This document shows, piece by piece, positions 37,901 to 50,161 of a DNA stretch of 64,000 nt (within the stretch, counting starts at the first letter, position 1; every line of letters begins with the position of its first letter). The stretch is from Tolypeutes matacus (taxonomy: Eukaryota; Chordata; Mammalia; Cingulata; Chlamyphoridae), in assembly GCA_026826555.1 (NCBI GenBank), contig JAKSZT010053764.1, forward strand, positions 18,547,533 through 18,611,532, read 5' to 3'. Made by a program: the position numbers and the translations under genes. The notes under the pieces were generated by a model. It had not been told where the DNA came from. It did not search any database and saw only the letters and a list, made by a program, of their open reading frames with translations.

Positions 37901-38114
37901 TAAGTTCGAAGTGTATAGTTGTATAGTGGAGAGGCATGACAGTGGTGTAATGATAATTTTAAGTTGGGTGGTGCTAGTTTGTCAGGGGGTGGGGTGGGGA
38001 ATGTGGGTTGGATTGTCCATGGAACTGGGGGGAGGGTTGGGGGAGGGAGCAGTGAGCACTGGGGATTGGCAGGTACATGGTTGAAACTACAATGCTGGGA
38101 ATGCTCAAAAAAAA
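34962..38114 (+). mobile_element. L1 LINE, 5'-truncated, with target duplication
   Basis: A 3.15-kb L1 begins inside ORF2 and ends in an A-run at 38107-38114. The direct repeat aataccata flanks it at 34953-34961 and 38115-38123. ORF2 is in pieces: a segment at about 35280-35468, a reverse transcriptase stretch open from about 35840 to 36409 with intact FADD at 36095-36106, and a C-terminal part near 37577-37789 with MEYYSAVRRN. A one-base loss near 35840 and several stops break it. The 3'UTR has the G-rich tract usual for L1 (about 37980-38050). It is less decayed than the other L1s here and so is younger. Confidence 0.93.
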
Positions 38115-38239
38115 AATACCATATATATGTAACACTTCAGCGGGGCAGTCCAAAATCATACACATTGACATTTCTGTAGCAAAATGAATGTTCAAATTGT
38201 GGAAGAAATAAAGACCCCTAAATAGCCTCATTTCATTTA

Positions 38240-38440
38240 GTTCAGACTTTGAGGTTAAATTAGTTTTGCCACAAATTTAGGGAAACTCTATTTATTTCTG
38301 AGCCTTCTGAATTTTAAAGAAATGGGCATAAGGGTTCATGGGGTTGTAGCTCCCTCAGTTATTGTGAGGATTAAATGAGTTTATACAAAGTACTTAGCCC
38401 AGGACCTGGAATATAGTTAGTACTTAATAATATTAATAAA
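38240..38440 (+). repeat. MIR SINE
   Basis: Its 3' half is well kept: 'gtgaggattaaatgagttta', 'tacaaagtacttagcccagg', 'acctggaatatagttagtac'. The 5' half is diverged. Confidence 0.75.
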
Positions 38441-38649
38441 TATTATTGTTATGAAATGTTAGGTAGGTGCTATATGAGGTAGAAAACTATGCAAGAATTT
38501 CATGGGTCCAGCAGACTTATAGGAGCTGGGGGCAGTGGGTTGGGTGAGTAGTGGTCAGAAGGGAAATTAAGACAATTATGCTAATCAAAGTAAAACAAAA
38601 TGAGAGTAGACTAACATTTCAGTTGTATCTTATATTTTATTATGATTAA

Positions 38650-39175
38650 TTGTGGTATGTTCATCTTGGTGCAACTGTTCAATTATTTCCTTTATATTTC
38701 CTTTTAGGAATAGAATAGCCAGGAAAAGCCTGTGTACATATTGAATGTTTTTGTCAGGTTACCAGACTGATTTCTGGAAAGGTTGTACAATTTTATTCTC
38801 TTTGAAATAGTGCATTAGTGTTTGTTTCTTTGCATGCTCTCCAACACTGGGTGTCATCAGTCTAATTTGCTTTATTTTTGCCAATCTGATAGTTAGAAAA
38901 AAACTCATTTGGATTTGTATTTCTTTAATAACAAAATGACAAAATTAAAAAAATATATAGTTATTAGCTGTTTGTATTTATTTTGTTGATTGTCCATTTA
39001 TGTCTTTAGTCCATTTCCTATTGTGCAATTTCTTCTTTTTTAATTCAAGAGGTCTTTATAATACAAGAATATGAACTTTTATCATTCATAAATTCATATT
39101 GCACTTTATTTTGCCATTTAAAAATATTTGTTAAGATTTCTTTCTTTTTTTTTCATGATGTTTAACTTTTTTTTG
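38650..39175 (-). repeat. Old L1 ORF2 3' fragment
   Basis: The plus strand resembles the complement of L1 ORF2's C-terminal coding region: 'gcatgctctccaacactggg', 'atttttgccaatctgatagt', 'tttggatttgtatttcttta', 'tgtctttagtccatttccta'. It is strongly diverged with no open frame. Confidence 0.6.
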
Positions 39176-39489
39176 TATGTATGTCACTTTGGTGCTTTTT
39201 TTTTCCAGTTGGCATCCCCACATTATAAAATGACCCTTAAACTCAAATGGCTCATTAGATGGATTAAAGATTTAGATGTCTTAAAAAAATAAAGGTACTA
39301 GAGATATATTTTAGTGATCTTTTATAATCTTAGAAGAAGAGTATTTTCAGATAGGAAACTATTTTGCAGATAAGGAAAATGATGAATTGCTTATGTTAAT
39401 AAAATATGTGAGCTGTGATCACAGTTTTAATAACTGCATATATAAATAAGGATTTGAGAGAGACTACTTTGATATAATTGAAAGACTTC

Positions 39490-39745
39490 TTTCTTTAAAG
39501 CCAGATAGACCTGGCTTTGTGTATTTGTTCTTTAATTTAGAAAAGTATTTAACAAGTGCCTATTATGCATTTAAATGTTAATATTGGATATATCACTTAC
39601 TAGCTGTGTGACCATGGTCAAGTCCCCTAAAGTGGTCAAGTCTCAGTTTCTTTATCTGTAAGAAAGGTTTAATACTTACCTGGTTGAGTTATTGTGAGAG
39701 TGATAGTTTTCCTAAAGTGTCTGGCAATACCTGACATATATATAT
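39490..39745 (+). repeat. MIR SINE with an L2-like piece inside
   Basis: The MIR start ('aaagccagatagacctggct') is separated from 'cacttactagctgtgtgacc' and the rest of MIR by about 75 bp. That insert ('gaaaagtatttaacaagtgc', 'ctattatgcatttaaatg') resembles the complement of an L2 3' end. Confidence 0.65.
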
Positions 39746-39954
39746 AATTGGACAACAATAAATCATAGCTAGATTAGTGTAATTATTCTTCATAGAAATA
39801 AGATATCATGCTATTTTAGTCCCTTATTATATATAATGTCATTGTTTTGTTAGTAATTTAGCATATGGAGTAATTAATAATGATTATTATAATTTTATTA
39901 ATAGACAGTGGACCCTACCTAGGTGAATATACTTAGGATCCTGCCAGGTAAATA

Positions 39955-40165
39955 ATAGTTACTTATATCTGTATGGCAGTTTAGAGTTTTCCAAGCTCTT
40001 TCTCATTTCCTGTTTTATTTGTTCTACACATGTTCCTGTGAAATAGGAAGAGCACATATAATTTCCCTTATTTTTCAGATGAGGAAGCTTAGAGAGATTA
40101 ATTGACTTGTTCAAGTTCATATGGCTTATAAGTGATTTATCATGGGCATAGTTTCCTTCCACCTA
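39955..40165 (-). repeat. MIR SINE
   Basis: Complementary to MIR over nearly its whole length: 'tctgtatggcagtttagagt', 'ttcctgtgaaataggaagag', 'cagatgaggaagcttagaga', 'aagttcatatggcttataag'. Confidence 0.75.
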
Positions 40166-40229
40166 TGATTAAGATTATTATTGAATGTAGATTGACCCTT
40201 GGTATGGGAAGGAGTAGAGAATGAAATCT

Positions 40230-40845
40230 ATGGTTGTCCAGTCCTCATTTCGCTTTAGCCATTTTGTAGTTTTTTTTTGTGGTTGTTCCCATTTCAGTCT
40301 TTTGAACATTGACTTTAATGTTTTAGTAGTCTATTACATGGATGACTCCCCATGAACTAGACCTGTTAGTGTTCATGCCCTTGTGTGGTCTCTTTCCTTT
40401 CAATCTAGGCTGGGCCTGAGGCTTGCTTTGACCAACAAAATGTAGCAGAATTAAAGCTGTGTCAATTTTGGGCATAAACATTAGGAAGGCCTGGCAGCTT
40501 CTCCTTTTGTGTATTTGGGAGATTTGAACCATCACATAAGAAATCAGACCACGGTTCTAAAGAGACCATGTGGAGAAGATGCCATGTAGATAAGGAGAAA
40601 GGCTCTGAGATTAGATAGGTAGAGAAGCCCAGCTATCCTAATATCCTAGCTGAGCCTAGTTCCTAAATGCCAGCTGAATGCAGCCACATGAGTGACCACC
40701 AGAAAGACAAGCAAAAGAGCTGCCTACCTGAGCCCAGCTCAGATGACAGATTTGGGGCAAATGAAATGGTTGTTTAAACCAATAAGTTTTGGGGTGGTTG
40801 GTTACGCAGTAATAGATAAGCAAAAGAAACACAGTGATGTTCTTG
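40230..40845 (+). repeat. Probable ancient LTR-like element
   Basis: The 3' part, with 'gctgaatgcagccacatgag', 'gcctacctgagcccagctca' and 'agttttggggtggttggtta' then 'cgcagtaatagataa', matches a widespread ancient mammalian repeat that I believe is LTR-derived. I cannot name the subfamily with certainty. There is no coding capacity. Confidence 0.5.
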
Positions 40846-41370
40846 AAAATAAAAGTTTTGCTGAAGATTTTTTCCTGACCTGCTTAGACAATTTTATCTT
40901 TCCCTGGCTTCCCAATATCAGTTAGCACAGAAGAGATGATAGTCGTGAGTAACCTGTTCCCTTCCAGAATCATTTTACTCTACCTTAACCACACAGATTT
41001 GGCCTATACTTGAGTGAATCTGAGGAAAACCCAGTCTCTCTGTACTGAGTCTCTGTAGAGAATCTCAGGAGATAGGGTTGACTCCAGTTTTCAGGTCTGT
41101 GATTATTCTTCTCTGTTGAACTTCCCACTGTCTTCTATCACCTATTTTTATCCTTGACAGTTGATTTGGATTTGGCCTAGGTCAGCCAAGTAAGACAGGA
41201 TTGAATAGTCTTTCCTCATCAGTTGAACTTGTGACTGTTGTCCAGGAAAGATTTGAGAGGCCTTTTGAGGCTAAGAGTGGATCTCAGAGCAGGGATCACC
41301 TTTATTTATGGTGATTCAGGTATTAGGAGGAAAGATGTAATACAGTGGGCATTGTTCAGGGGCAGCATGC
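40846..41370. other. Unassigned noncoding DNA
   Basis: Nothing recognised. Base composition is slightly less AT-rich than average for the window. Confidence 0.45.
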
Positions 41371-41376
41371 AGTTTT

Positions 41377-41465
41377 GTTGTTGTTTTAGGAGGTACTGGG
41401 GATTGAACCTGGGACCTTGTACATGGGAAGCAGGCATTCAACCACTGAGTTATATCTGCTCCCAA
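41377..41465 (-). mobile_element. DAS SINE, monomer
   Basis: A single tRNA-like head in the minus orientation, with 'gggattgaacctgggacctt' containing a complementary B box, and a short degraded tail (ttttgttgttgtttta). 'catgcagtttt' on the left and 'caggcagtttt' on the right are a likely target duplication with one mismatch. Confidence 0.85.
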
Positions 41466-41649
41466 CAGGCAGTTTTTGTTTTTGCTTTCCTTTTTCACAG
41501 ATGAGTTCTATTCTTATTTAACTTCAAATATTGCAGTGTAGATCTTTTTTCCAGCAGTTTCTACTGGAGATAAGAATCAGTGAGATAAAAATTTATGTGT
41601 AATTTCATAATCAAATCAAGTTTATCTTTTGTTTAAAACACTTTTTTTT

Positions 41650-44400
41650 TGGTCATAAAAATGACCTGAGAGATATAAGATATTACAGAGCTGCCAGAGT
41701 GGCAGAGTCAGGACCCAAACGTACTTTCCCTCTAAAACAACGAAAACACGTGCAGAATAACTAAAACCAATCATTTTAGAATTCTAGCAATTAACCAGAG
41801 CTGCAGAATGAAATGAAAATTGTCTATCCAAGAGAAACTACTGAACCTCGGTTAGATAGTGAGGTCTTGCTGCATTTTAACTTAGGCTATTGTCATCTTC
41901 CTTCCCTCCCTAGCTCAGTGATGTAGCCAAAAACTGGCAGTATTGCAGAGAGTGAAGAGATCTGTCCACTCTTGGAGCTGCAATAAAAGCAGCATCCCCA
42001 GAGCACAGTTAATATTTTGTCCAAACTTGCAGTTCCCTGGGAAATCTCTATTCTCGGTTATGGTGGCTATTTGGTTTGACTCAGAGTTCAACTCAGCTGG
42101 GAGAAGAAAAAGCCTACCCCCCCAGGGCATTACTGAAACAATAGCAAACTGTTGGCAACATCTCAGCTCCCTAATGCTGGGATTTCATTTGGGGCCAACA
42201 AGAGCCTGGCCAGGAATTTAAAAGGAAATCCTGGAGAACTAGCCAACCATAGGAAACTTTGAAAAGTTCAGACATATTCCTAGATATCTAAAAGGCTGCA
42301 TGATGCACAAGTCTGTTTGTGCACCTGGCCAGGAGGGACCTGGGAAAGGAGAAGGTCATTTCTGGCTGACCTTGAGACTCTGTAAATGAAAGTAAAATCT
42401 AAGGCTGTCTTGTAAACTGCCTGAAGTTTGAAGGTTTGACTTCTCCAACATGACTCTATGGCAAAGAATAGAAGACATAAAGGCAGGGCATTTAAGGAAA
42501 TCTTTTGAACAATCATTCTCTGGCCACTAAATTATATTAATCCAAGTGACTCTTAGGAAGCCAGGCTTAAAAATACAAAGAATTAAAAAAAAAAAAAAAT
42601 GCTTGCAGAGAACTCAGTTGCCACACTAGAGGGTATATAGTATCTATAGGATTACTTCATGAAAGTGCTAAACAAATAAGGAGCAATAAGAAAAACAAAA
42701 CAAAAAACCAGCAATAACAGCAACAACAAAAATCCTTGAGGTAGTGTTGGAGGAATCTGATACCAGAGTTTTGTTGTTAAAATATATAATCTAAGATATC
42801 CAGTTTTCAAGAAAAACTTATGAGATGTGAACAAACAGGAAACTGTGCCACATAGTATAGGGGGAAAAAGCAGCTAAAATAAAAATGTCCCTGAAGGAGC
42901 TCAGATTTTAGGCTTAATAAGACTTTAAATCAGTTATTAAAAATATGTTCAAAGAAGTAAAGGAAACCAAGTCTAAAGAAAGGGAAGTATGAGAACATTG
43001 TCTTATCAAAGAGAGAATATCAGTAAAGAAAAATTACTTAAAAAAAGAGAAATTTTGGAGTTTAAAATAAAATAACTGAACTGAAAAATTCAGTAGAGGG
43101 GCTCCACAACAGATAAACAGATATGAGCTGGCAGGTGAAAGAGTCAGTGAACCTGAAGATAGGTCAATAGAGATTATCCAGTCTGAAAAATAGAAAAAAG
43201 AATAATGAAAAATTAATAGAACCTTTGTAATCTATGAGATACCTTCAAGTGTACCAACATATGCATAATGGAAGCCCCAAAAAGAAAGGAGAAAGAGAAA
43301 AGGGGCAGGGAAAAACAAAGAATGAATGGCAGAAAACTTCCCAAATTTGATGAAAAATATTACTCTGCACATTCAATAAGCTCAATGAACTCCAAGTAGA
43401 ATAAACTCAAAGAGGTCTGAACCTAGACACATCATAGTCAAATTTCCAAAAGTCAAAGATATAGAGAAAATCTTGAAAGCAAGAGAAAATATGACTTAAC
43501 ATAAAAGGGATCTTCAATAAGAATAACAGCTGCCTGTTTATCAGAAACCATGGAGGCAGAAGACATTTTCAAACTGTTTAAAGAAAAAGGCTGTCAACCA
43601 AGAATTCTATAACTCTCCTTTAAAAATAAGGGAGAAATGAAGACAACTCCAGATACACAAAATTTGAATTTGTTTTTAGAAGATCTGTCCTACAAGAAAT
43701 ACTAGAGGAAGTCCTTCAGGCTGAAATGAAAGGCCACTAGATAGTAACTCTAATTTACATGAAGAAATAAGGAGTAGTGGTAAATGTAACTATACAGGTA
43801 TTATGAAAGATATATAACAAGACATACAAATGCATTTTTGTTGGTAATTTTCCCTCTCCTATTTGTTTAAAAAGATAACTGCATTATGGAATAATTATTA
43901 AACTGTGTTGATGGACCTATAACATATAATCATGTTATATTATTGTATGACAATAATAGTATAGAAGGAGGAGTGAATGTAGCTCAAGTGGTTGAGTGCC
44001 TGTTTCCCATGTACAGGGTCCTGGGTTAGATCCCTGGTACCCCCTAAAACAAGCAAACAAACAAAAAACAACTCTCATTGGCGAGCAGATGTAGCTCAAT
44101 GGTTGAGCGCCTGTTTCCAATGTATGTGGTCCTGGGTTCAATCTCCAGTACCTCCTTAAAAAAATAGAACAAAGGAATGAGAAGGAATGGAATTAGACTG
44201 GAGCAAGGTTTTGTATACTATTGAAATTAAATTAATGTTAATCCAAAGTAGAATGTTTTAAGTTAAGATGCTAATTATAAATCTAGGTCAACTATGAAAA
44301 AAATTATAAAATAGTAAAAGAAACAAAAAGTACACTAGAAAATACCTATTTAGTACAAAAGAAGGCAGAAATTGAGGAATAGAAGATATAGAGCTCAAAA
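41650..44400 (+). mobile_element. Old L1M / HAL1-like element carrying ORF1
   Basis: An L1-type 5' region (about 41650-42900) is followed by a decayed ORF1. Landmarks are 'cagaaaacttcccaaatttg', 'acacatcatagtcaaatttc', 'gaaaccatggaggcagaaga', 'ggctgtcaaccaagaattct' and 'ctacaagaaatactagagga', in the order of the HAL1/L1 ORF1 C-terminal half (about 43325-43740). 'gtacactagaaaatacctat' near 44330 resembles the start of the L1M inter-ORF/ORF2 region. No reverse transcriptase domain is seen. A DAS SINE sits in it at about 43970-44163. Whether this is a half-L1 (HAL1) or a 3'-truncated L1M is open. Confidence 0.7.
43970..44163 (+). mobile_element. DAS SINE, dimeric
   Basis: Two heads (about 43970-44046 and 44082-44155) are joined by an A-rich linker. 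The second keeps gggttcaatctcc as B box. A short A-tail follows. 'atagaa' on both sides may be part of the target duplication. Confidence 0.87.
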
Positions 44401-46319
44401 ACACTATTATAGTTTATAATATGTAATTTCTATGTTATGTAATGTCTTCATATAACCTTTAAGGAGAAATGTTATCAGTTGGGCATATTGGTTCATGGTT
44501 ACTCTTAACGACTTAATTTTATGACACTACCAGACATTTCTCAATAGATAAAAAAAAAAAAAAATACAAAAATGTACCAAAGTGAAGTCAGTGTGAAAAT
44601 ATTCCATTAACCCTTAGTTCTTAAATTGTAGCTTTGTTTCTATGGAGATGAAACAGCATTATATGGAAATGAGAGGGATCCCTTAGTATATTTCTGAAAG
44701 TTTAGGTACACAAAATTTAGACCTTTCCTTTCCTGTAAATGTGGAAGAGAAAAGATGAGTAGAAGGCTTGGGGGAATAGAGATCATGGGAAAAAGACATC
44801 TGGAGATAAATGCAAATAGGACAAGGCTGTTAAGAAGAGAAATGTTTTAAGCAGAGTATTTCAGAAGTCTTGAGGGATATTTCTGTCTGAGCATCCATAT
44901 ACTATTACTTTCTGCTAACCATTCTCCGTGAGTGTCCAGTCCAGTAGAATTAAGATTTCATAACAAGGTTTGTTTAATGAAATTTAGAGCTTTCACATTT
45001 TAAATGTATTATATATACCCTCAGAAATTAAAACTCATATTTAGAGTTATGGTGTGAAGACAGTTTAACTATATCAAACAGTATATGTGATTTTTTTTAT
45101 ATAGAGTGATTACATTGAATTTTTTTTACTACTGATTTAAACTATGATTTAAAAATGAGGTTTTCAATTTTTTTTCTATCACACGCAGTTAAATATAGCA
45201 CAGTTGCAGCTGACTCAACAGATAGTATCCCTCGGGGTAAGAAAAAGTAGTTTTTAAATTGACCTCCAAGTAATTCTGATATGGTGTACCTCCCTTCCAT
45301 TACAAATAAATTTAAGTAATAGATTCCTAGAAGCTTATAGAGATTAGTGTTATTAAGACATTACAATGATTAAAATTGAATCTACTTTTGAGACAGTTTT
45401 TTTTTTTCTTCCTTAAGTTATAGTGAATGTTTCCAGTATTTGTTCTACTTACCAGAGTCTTCAAGACATTTTCATTCCTAGGTTCTAATTATAATGGTAA
45501 CATGTTAGGTCTTTAATTTCTTTATTTATTCACTTTCTAACAACAACAATTAAATGGAATAGTCATTTTAGGAGGTTTCCTACAATTATTTCAAATCTTC
45601 ACAACTTGTTCCCTGACCTTAAACATTTTAGAACACTGATTGGGACCAGTGTTCTAAACATACAGAATGAATTTACAAAATTGGGCAGAATTCATACCAA
45701 GTTTAGCTTCACTTCTTACTTGAGTACATCACCCTCTAGTAATGCAGAGATATATGGTGCTGTTTTTGACTCTGCCTGTAGATTCTAAAATGATACACTT
45801 GCTTTAGTAATGATTCCAATCACTGGGCTGGCTCTTCTGCTCCTGTTTCCAAGCAGTCCATAAAGTCCATATCTTTGGATGCATTGCTTCAGTGTATACC
45901 GAATGTGCTTCTTCAACTCTAGCTGATCATGGTTGTCTCCATTTCACTTAACCTACTGTATCTGCTTTTGAATTTTTCTGTTTCCTATTCTCCACAGGTT
46001 TCTTGCCCAACTGGAGTTGTGTTGCCATAAAGTTGGCTTTAGGACTGTTAGACTAGCTACCTCCAGTGTTTTATATATGGTGATCCTATCTAGCTATATA
46101 ATAGTAAGTACAGTTTAGAGGTTGGTTATATTAATGATTATGTTTAAGAACACAGATATAATGCTTATAATCCATTTAGTTCTCATAGCTATACAAGTAT
46201 GGACATTTTCTGTTTTGCAGACCTTTAGAATGATTGGGACGTCAAAGTTATATTGTTTTTAACCTGTCTTTAACTCTTCCAAAGAATATACTGTACTCTT
46301 GAGGGGGGGGCATGTTACT
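44401..46319. other. Unique AT-rich noncoding DNA
   Basis: No exon supported. It includes the perfect hairpin at 45627-45658. The surrounding 45560-46060 is non-repetitive as far as I can tell. Confidence 0.5.
45627..45658. repeat. Perfect 12-bp inverted repeat
   Basis: The arms are TTTAGAACACTG (45627-45638) and CAGTGTTCTAAA (45647-45658), around the 8-nt loop attgggac. All 12 pairs match. Whether it is transcribed is unknown. Confidence 0.95.
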
Positions 46320-46500
46320 GAATTTGGAGGCAAATCTATATTCAAATCTTGACTCTGTAACTTGTTGACTAAATGACCTTGAGGTATGTTTCTTATCCTT
46401 TCTGAGTTAGAAATCTCATTTGTAACTTGGGGATAATGATACTTATCTTTTTATTTAACCTTTATGTTAAAGGCATCACTGATATTATGAGGTTGTGTTT
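46320..46500 (+). repeat. MIR SINE
   Basis: MIR order is visible: 'tctatattcaaatcttgact', 'gactaaatgaccttgaggta', 'tttgtaacttggggataatg'. It is diverged. Confidence 0.7.
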
Positions 46501-46919
46501 ATAAGAAGTTTTTTTTTTAACCAAGAAGACTATCACTTGTAGAGTTTTCTCCTTAGAGTTTCTGAAGGTGAAGGGATTTTCAAAATTAGTGATACTTTGT
46601 CAGTCCATGATTGAGGGAAGATATTTTCTGGTGAGATTGGTTCATGTAATTTGTCCATTAATTGAAAAAAATCATTTTAAATAATAGGTTATAAAAAATG
46701 ATGCATACATCCCATTAACATTTTATTTTAACTTTAAACACACAAATGGGCTGGGTTTTGATTAGGACCAAGGCCTTTCCTTGTAATATAGTTTTGTTGT
46801 TTGGAATCAACTTGCATAAATCTACACATACAACAAATCATTCTCAATTTTCAATTTGTTTCTTTAATGTAGATTAAAAATTTAGACAATTGCAAAGCAG
46901 TTTTTCTCTTTTTAAGTTA

Positions 46920-47085
46920 CAGTAGTTCTCAAAGTGTGCCTCACAGAGTAGCAGCATCAGCATCCCTTGGGAACTTCTTAGCATGCAAATTCTTCCTTTT
47001 CAGCCCAGAGGTCTGTTGAATCAGAGATCTGGGGGCGGGTCTTAATTTGTTTTCATAAAGCAGTCATGATAGTCTTTGAGAATGT
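46920..47085 (+). repeat. MER5A hAT element
   Basis: It matches MER5A: 'cagtagttctcaaagtgtgc' at the start, 'gcagcatcagcatcccttgg', 'tgcaaattcttccttttcag', 'gttgaatcagagatctgggg', and the degraded terminus 'agtctttgagaatg'. MER5A is a Charlie-group MITE of placental mammals. Confidence 0.85.
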
Positions 47086-47093
47086 TTTATGAT

Positions 47094-48599
47094 TCTATCT
47101 TTTATGTTTCTTTTACCTTTGCCTATTTCGACAGCAGTGTTTTGTAATGACTTGCCTTTATCAAGTCTTTACAAAGCATTTGACTTAGTTTATATACATA
47201 TAAAACTTTTATTTATGTTTCATGGTTCATATAATATTTAAATTAACTGGTTACAATAACGAATACAAATCCCCTTTATGAGGTTTAGAAACAAATACTA
47301 CTGGTTCTTGGTGAACATAGAACTTGATAGTTAGGAGCAGAAGTGTGAGGGGCATACTAGAGAGTAGCCTACAGGCTGTTGAGTTCTCAGGATGCCATGG
47401 GCCTCTGTCAATATGGTTGAAGAGAAAATGGAGTATGGGTTCATATAGCAAGTTGGGTAAGTGAAGGTTGGTCAAGAAACCTTCTCAAGTATTTTTTTCT
47501 GAATAGGCATAGGTTTCTGTGAACTGCTCATTTTTATAGTGCCCTAACTCAGTATGCATGTAATGATATTTTAGACTTTTGTAGGTCTGTAGGTAGCCTT
47601 CTTGTCTAGATCTTGAAGTCTGAATTTTGATTTTAATAACTCCTGGAGATCTCAGGTCTCCAGAGAAAGCAGAGAACTCAGTAGTTAATATGGGAGATGT
47701 GTGCCTGTTGTTGTTACCACACCAAATAGGAAACTGTAGCAGTTAATATTGAAATAGAAAACAGATGGAAATGTTCTTTTCTAGCCCAAGATTATACTTT
47801 TTTTGCCCCAGTTAGCTTATAGTGCCTAGTTTGATTTTGGGGAGAAAAGTTCTATGTGGGGATAATGAAAGTTGATAGCTCTTTCTTACCAAAGTGCAGG
47901 TGAAATATTTTTCTACCATTGGGATCCTTAAGGGATTACATACATAGATCTAGAATCTGGCATACTGAATTGGAAGCATTGCCCTTTGGCAACATTCTGT
48001 ATGGAGTTTTGATTGAGCTGCTTTTTAACATATGTTTTTAATTATTCATTTTTAATTTGTGACCACATTGCTAATCTCACACAGGGAAAGGTCCTAAATA
48101 GCCTGTCTAAATCAACTGGATCATCTTGTTACTGCAGTAGTTGGGTCATACTGCTGTGCAACATTAATAGAAACCTACGTAATGCAAAGAAAATAACTGT
48201 TGTGTGACAACATCAGGATACCATGATGGTTGTCCAGTAAAAGCAGTGCTAGACCCACTGAAGTTGTTCTTATAAGGATTTGATGTTGCCTAGTCTTTAT
48301 TCTTCAGTAACACAGCAACCTGATTATTCTACCAACAAAATAATAAATGTTAAAAAATCTGATTTAAAAAAAAAAGTGAATGCTTAAGATAGATTGTAAG
48401 CTTTCTTTAAGGATAGGCTCTACTTCCATAAATTCGATATACATGGCTTTAATTGAGATTTTCTATTTAAATACCATTTTGTCACCTTGAGAAGTATGTA
48501 GAAAAGCAATAAAAATTTTAGTTTAGCAAAATTGAAGAAACATTAAGACAAAAATTACACTGAAAATAATTATTGATTAAGTTTTGAGTGGTAATTATA
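47094..48599. other. Unique AT-rich noncoding DNA
   Basis: No exon or clear repeat. An open frame on the minus strand at 47251-47475 is unsupported. Confidence 0.5.
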
Positions 48600-48800
48600 A
48601 GCTAGTGATAGATATGCATTATATCATTTTGTCTTCATAATTTCTCTCTAGGATGTTATTATCCAAGTTTTATAGATGAGAAAAATGAAATGAGAAGGCT
48701 AGTGACTTGCCCAAGGTCATTTAACTAGTACTTGGAGGAGCTGGGATTTGAATTGTGGTCTGTTTAAGTTCAGCTTTTAAATACTACTTTACACCTTAAT
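48600..48800 (-). repeat. MIR SINE
   Basis: Clear complement of MIR: 'cattatatcattttgtcttc', 'ttttatagatgagaaaaatg', 'gtgacttgcccaaggtcatt', 'gagctgggatttgaattgtg'. Confidence 0.82.
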
Positions 48801-49539
48801 ATCTGGTGCTTCACTATTCCTGGCCTGCTTTCAAAAACTTCCCTCTTCCTGTCAATTCCAGAGATAACATTCAATGACTTGACAACAGTGACCTTTCTAA
48901 ACAAATAGAGAGTGTTACAGAACCAGATGGCCCAAGATTATATTTTTCTGGCTCAAAATAAATTGCTTGCTCCAAGACTGATAAAGTCCAAAAAAGACCT
49001 TCTGTGTCCCAGGACTTCATCAGGCCACATGGCCTAGCCAGTGCCCTTTAGCAGGAGCCAGTTACCAGTACAGAGCTTTTTGTCTTTGTGCTATAATTTA
49101 CTAAATGAAATAATTCTGCCTTTGGTAATGACAGTATATTTGATAGAAAGGTTCTGAGGGATTGAAGACAGAAAGACGCAATACTACTTTCTGTCCTGTT
49201 AAATGGATGTAAGCAAGGACAAGGCTGATTTATAATTTGACAAACTCCAAAATTACATATCTTTTTTTTTCTCTTGCTGGAATTTGAGGAAGATATTTCT
49301 AATAATCAGCAAACTCTTTAGAAAATGAAATCTATGTTGTAAACATAAGTTATGTCACATGTAAGCAAAAAAATAATGCTCCTATGACCTCGATTATATT
49401 TAGTGTATATCAAACTTAGGGAGACCAGGTTATATAGGGTAGGCACAGAAATGTTTTAGAGATATGTTGAAGCCAGTTTAACTGAGTCATATCCATAATT
49501 GAGAGTAGTAAATACAGTAATAAAAGAAGGATTTTTTTT
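48801..49539. other. Unassigned noncoding DNA
   Basis: No gene or named repeat. The block at about 48820-49080 is somewhat GC-richer. Confidence 0.45.
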
Positions 49540-49700
49540 TTTTTTGAGACTTGGCTTTGCCATTACTCTCTGAGGATCCTTAAGCAAGTCATTTAAATTT
49601 TCTGAGTCTCAGTTTTCTCATTTGTAAAATGAGGCCAGAATAATATTTACCTGCCTTGTTACATTACAGGCTTGTTCAAGGATCTTTTAAAAGGACATGT
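49540..49700 (+). repeat. MIR SINE
   Basis: It shows 'cttggctttgccattactct', 'taagcaagtcatttaaattt', 'tctgagtctcagttttctca' and 'tttgtaaaatgaggccagaa'. It is well conserved in the core. Confidence 0.82.
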
Positions 49701-49807
49701 GACATGGGTGCTATTATTACAATAGCATTTAGTATTTAATGGAAAATGTCCTGAGCTGTGACTAGGAATGATCTGCATTTGGCACCCTGTTCTCTCTAGT
49801 AGCTTGT

Positions 49808-50148
49808 TTTTATTTTATTTTATTTATTTATTTATTTAAACATTTTTTTTCTTTATTTTTAAAGAAGTTTTAGATTACATAAAAGTTATATCAAAAATAT
49901 AAGAATTCATATATAGCCCCCCTCACGTTTCCCCCTCTTAATAACATCTTTCATTAATATGGTACATTTGTTATAATTGATGAAGAAATACTGAAGCATT
50001 GCTACTAACCATGGTTTGTAGTTTACATTATGGTTTACAATTTGTACTGCACACTTTTATAAGTTTTGACAAAATGTATAATGGTCTGTATCCATCATAC
50101 CACTAGCTTTAATAAGATAATCTACTTTACAGAGTTGTGAGAATTACG
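49808..50148 (-). mobile_element. L1 3' terminus, antisense
   Basis: An A-rich (AAAT)n tail appears as 'tattttattttatttattta' from 49810. Behind it the L1 3'UTR reads as its complement: 'tagattacataaaagttata', 'gtacatttgttataattgat', 'ggtttgtagtttacattatg'. The match to the L1MA/MB-type 3' end is clear though diverged. It stops at the 13-bp direct repeat at 50149-50161. Confidence 0.7.
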
Positions 50149-50161
50149 TTAGTGTAGATGC

